Made by a program: the position numbers and the translations under genes
Shown: positions 62,464 through 64,000 of the stretch, piece by piece
Layout: each line of letters opens with the position of its first letter
Numbering within the stretch: the first letter of the stretch is position 1
Notes under the pieces: generated by a model
Databases searched by the model: none
Seen by the model: the letters and a program-made list of their open reading frames with translations, nothing else
What the model was told of the DNA's origin: nothing
Origin: Kribbella pratensis
Lineage (GTDB): Bacteria > Actinomycetota > Actinomycetes > Propionibacteriales > Kribbellaceae
Length of the DNA: 64,000 nucleotides
Direction of reading: 5' to 3'
Assembly: GCF_004365355.1 (NCBI RefSeq)
Contig: NZ_SODP01000004.1
Coordinates: 466,266-530,265, forward strand

Positions 62464-63993
62464 CTAGAGGAGCGGGCCGGTGACGGCCTCGATGGCTTCG
62501 ATGTAGGTGCCGTTGGCAACGAGTTGGACGGAGTGCTCGAGCTCGGGCGCCAGATGGCGGTCCGTGCCGGGGCCCTCGACGTGCTCGCGCAGTACGGCCT
62601 TGGCGGCGGCGGTGGCCGGAGCGGGGGTCAGCGGCGCGCGCAGGTCGAGCGCCCGCGCGGCGGTGAGGATCTCGATCGCCAGCACCCGCTGCAGCCCGTC
62701 GACCGACTTGCGCAGCTTGCGGGCGGCGGACCACCCCATCGAGACGTGGTCCTCCTGCATCGCGCTGCTCGGGATCGAGTCGACGCTGGCGGGTACGGCG
62801 AGACGCTTGAGCTCGGACACGATCGCGGCCTGGGTGTACTGCGCGATCATGTGCCCGCTGTCCACACCGGGGTCGTCGGCGAGGAACGCGTTCAGCCCGT
62901 GATTGCGCGCCACGTCGAGGAAACGGTCGGTACGCCGTTCGCTGATCGACGCAAGGTCCGCGACCGCGATGGCGAGGAAGTCGAGCACGTACCCGACCGG
63001 GGCGCCGTGGAAGTTGCCGTTGGACTCGACCCGGCCGTCTTTCAGTACGACGGGGTTGTCGATCGCGGCGGCGAGCTCGCGGTCGGCGACCGATGCCGCG
63101 TGCGCTGCCGTGTCACGAGCGGCGCCGTGGACCTGCGGGGAGCACCTGAGCGAGTACGCGTCCTGGACTCGGTTGCAGTCCGGACCACGGTGGCTCGCGA
63201 CGATAGCGCTGTCCTTGAGGATCGCGCGGAGGTTGGCAGCAGCTGCAGCCTGGCCGGGGTGCGGGCGCAGGGCCTGCACGTCCTCGGCGAACACGCGGTC
63301 GGTGCCGAGCTGGGCCTCGACGCTCATGGCGGCGGCGAGGTCGGCGGTCTTGAAGAGCCGGTCGAGGTCGGCGAGCGCGAGGACCAGCATGCCGAGCATG
63401 CCGTCGGTCCCGTTGATCAGCGCCAGGCCTTCCTTCTCGGCGAGCACGATCGGCGTGAGGCCATTCCGCCGCAGGGCTTCGCCGGCCTCGAGAAGGTTGC
63501 CCGCGGCATCGCGGACCTTGCCTTCGCCCAGGATCGCGAGTGCGACATGCGACAGCGGTGCGAGATCGCCGGAGCAGCCGAGGCTGCCGTACTCGTGCAC
63601 GACCGGAGTCAGGTGCGCGTTGAGCAGACCGGCGTACGCCTGGGCGGTCTCGACCTTCACGCCCGTCCGGCCTGTTGCGAGGGTGGAGAGCCGCAGCAGG
63701 GCAAGCGCCCGTACGACTTCGGTCTCCACCTCGGGGCCTGAGCCGGCCGCGTGCGAACGGATCAGGCTGCGCTGCAACTGCGCCCGCAACTCCGGCGCGA
63801 TGTGCCGCGTCGCGAGTGCGCCGAACCCGGTCGAGACGCCGTAATGCGGGGTGTCCGCATGGGCCAGCGCCTCGATCGCGGCGCGTGACTTCGCGATCTC
63901 CTCCAGGGCCTGGTCGTCGATCTGTACTTGCGCGCCGTACCGTGCGACCGCGACCACCTCGGCCGGGGTCAGCGGACCGATACCGACAATCAC
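62464..63993 (-). CDS. hutH: Histidine ammonia-lyase (N-terminus may extend past window)
   Basis: 509 residues from GTG 63993; relatives begin with a few more residues (DTVIVGIG is readable to the edge), so the true start may lie just outside. It deaminates histidine to urocanate. The MIO-forming tripeptide lies in GSLGCSGDLAPLSH, reading Cys140-Ser141-Gly142 rather than the common Ala-Ser-Gly; Tyr51 in HYGVSTGFG is the catalytic loop residue. First gene of the hut run. Confidence 0.96.
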   Translation of the reverse strand: MIVGIGPLTPAEVVAVARYGAQVQIDDQALEEIAKSRAAIEALAHADTPHYGVSTGFGALATRHIAPELRAQLQRSLIRSHAAGSGPEVETEVVRALALLRLSTLATGRTGVKVETAQAYAGLLNAHLTPVVHEYGSLGCSGDLAPLSHVALAILGEGKVRDAAGNLLEAGEALRRNGLTPIVLAEKEGLALINGTDGMLGMLVLALADLDRLFKTADLAAAMSVEAQLGTDRVFAEDVQALRPHPGQAAAAANLRAILKDSAIVASHRGPDCNRVQDAYSLRCSPQVHGAARDTAAHAASVADRELAAAIDNPVVLKDGRVESNGNFHGAPVGYVLDFLAIAVADLASISERRTDRFLDVARNHGLNAFLADDPGVDSGHMIAQYTQAAIVSELKRLAVPASVDSIPSSAMQEDHVSMGWSAARKLRKSVDGLQRVLAIEILTAARALDLRAPLTPAPATAAAKAVLREHVEGPGTDRHLAPELEHSVQLVANGTYIEAIEAVTGPLL

Positions 63994-64000
63994 CGTGTCT

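Overview
The window is high-GC DNA with GTG starts, TANNNT-like -10 boxes lying directly in front of some starts, an HspR/HAIR heat-shock circuit, an AfsR/SARP regulator, a class E sortase and DUF3151. This points to a chromosomal stretch of an actinobacterium. The mix of genes would fit a soil genus such as Kribbella, but that placement is inference from gene content. No rRNA, tRNA, CRISPR array, prophage or insertion sequence is evident. Genes are packed with no gene-free gap above 300 bases; the largest gaps (about 200-290 bases) are described as features.

Layout. 1-6.6 kb: a ComB-like phosphatase fragment, DUF3151, an HNH nuclease with its own terminator, an AbiEi-type winged-helix protein, class II aldolase (fba), and a GntR/SIS-domain pair with a GNAT enzyme. 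6.6-11.6 kb: a VOC protein, then a hydroxyquinol-type aromatic degradation cluster (IclR regulator, maleylacetate reductase, intradiol dioxygenase, TfdB-like FAD hydroxylase). 11.7-20.7 kb: a GH13 enzyme, a FUSC exporter with a divergent MarR regulator, SpoU methyltransferase, DedA, a membrane-anchored Nudix protein and a large SARP-type regulator. 20.9-31.3 kb: lemA, DUF3137, pyrE, sortase E, the threonine-degrading pair tdh-kbl, a Thr-rich lipoprotein, an AlkZ-like glycosylase, an aldo/keto reductase and two LysR regulators. 31.3-43.9 kb: regulator and enzyme pairs (TetR, FadR, MarR-MFS), a secreted beta-helix glycosidase, dapC, small metabolic proteins and a stand-alone GyrB-like ATPase. 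44-51.8 kb: the heat-shock block clpB and dnaK-grpE-dnaJ-hspR. 52-53.6 kb: a GNAT and a second AbiEi-type protein, this one with a nuclease-like tail. 53.6-64 kb: a histidine-utilisation locus read leftward (hutH, hutU, a four-gene QAT-family ABC importer, an M20 amidohydrolase, hutF, hutI).

How genes work together. The hut locus encodes uptake (inferred) and conversion of histidine to glutamate by the formimidoylglutamate deiminase route, with the M20 enzyme a likely substitute for the final hydrolase. HspR probably represses both dnaK and clpB through three visible HAIR elements. In the aromatic cluster, hydroxylation, ring cleavage and maleylacetate reduction form a complete lower pathway behind two tandem operator-like palindromes.

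The most unusual DNA is not coding: a row of five stem-loops after hspR, two of them with matching loops but different stems; a 165-bp long inverted repeat between DUF3137 and lemA; a perfect 19-bp palindrome inside the M20 coding sequence; and paired inverted repeats in the leader of the VOC gene.
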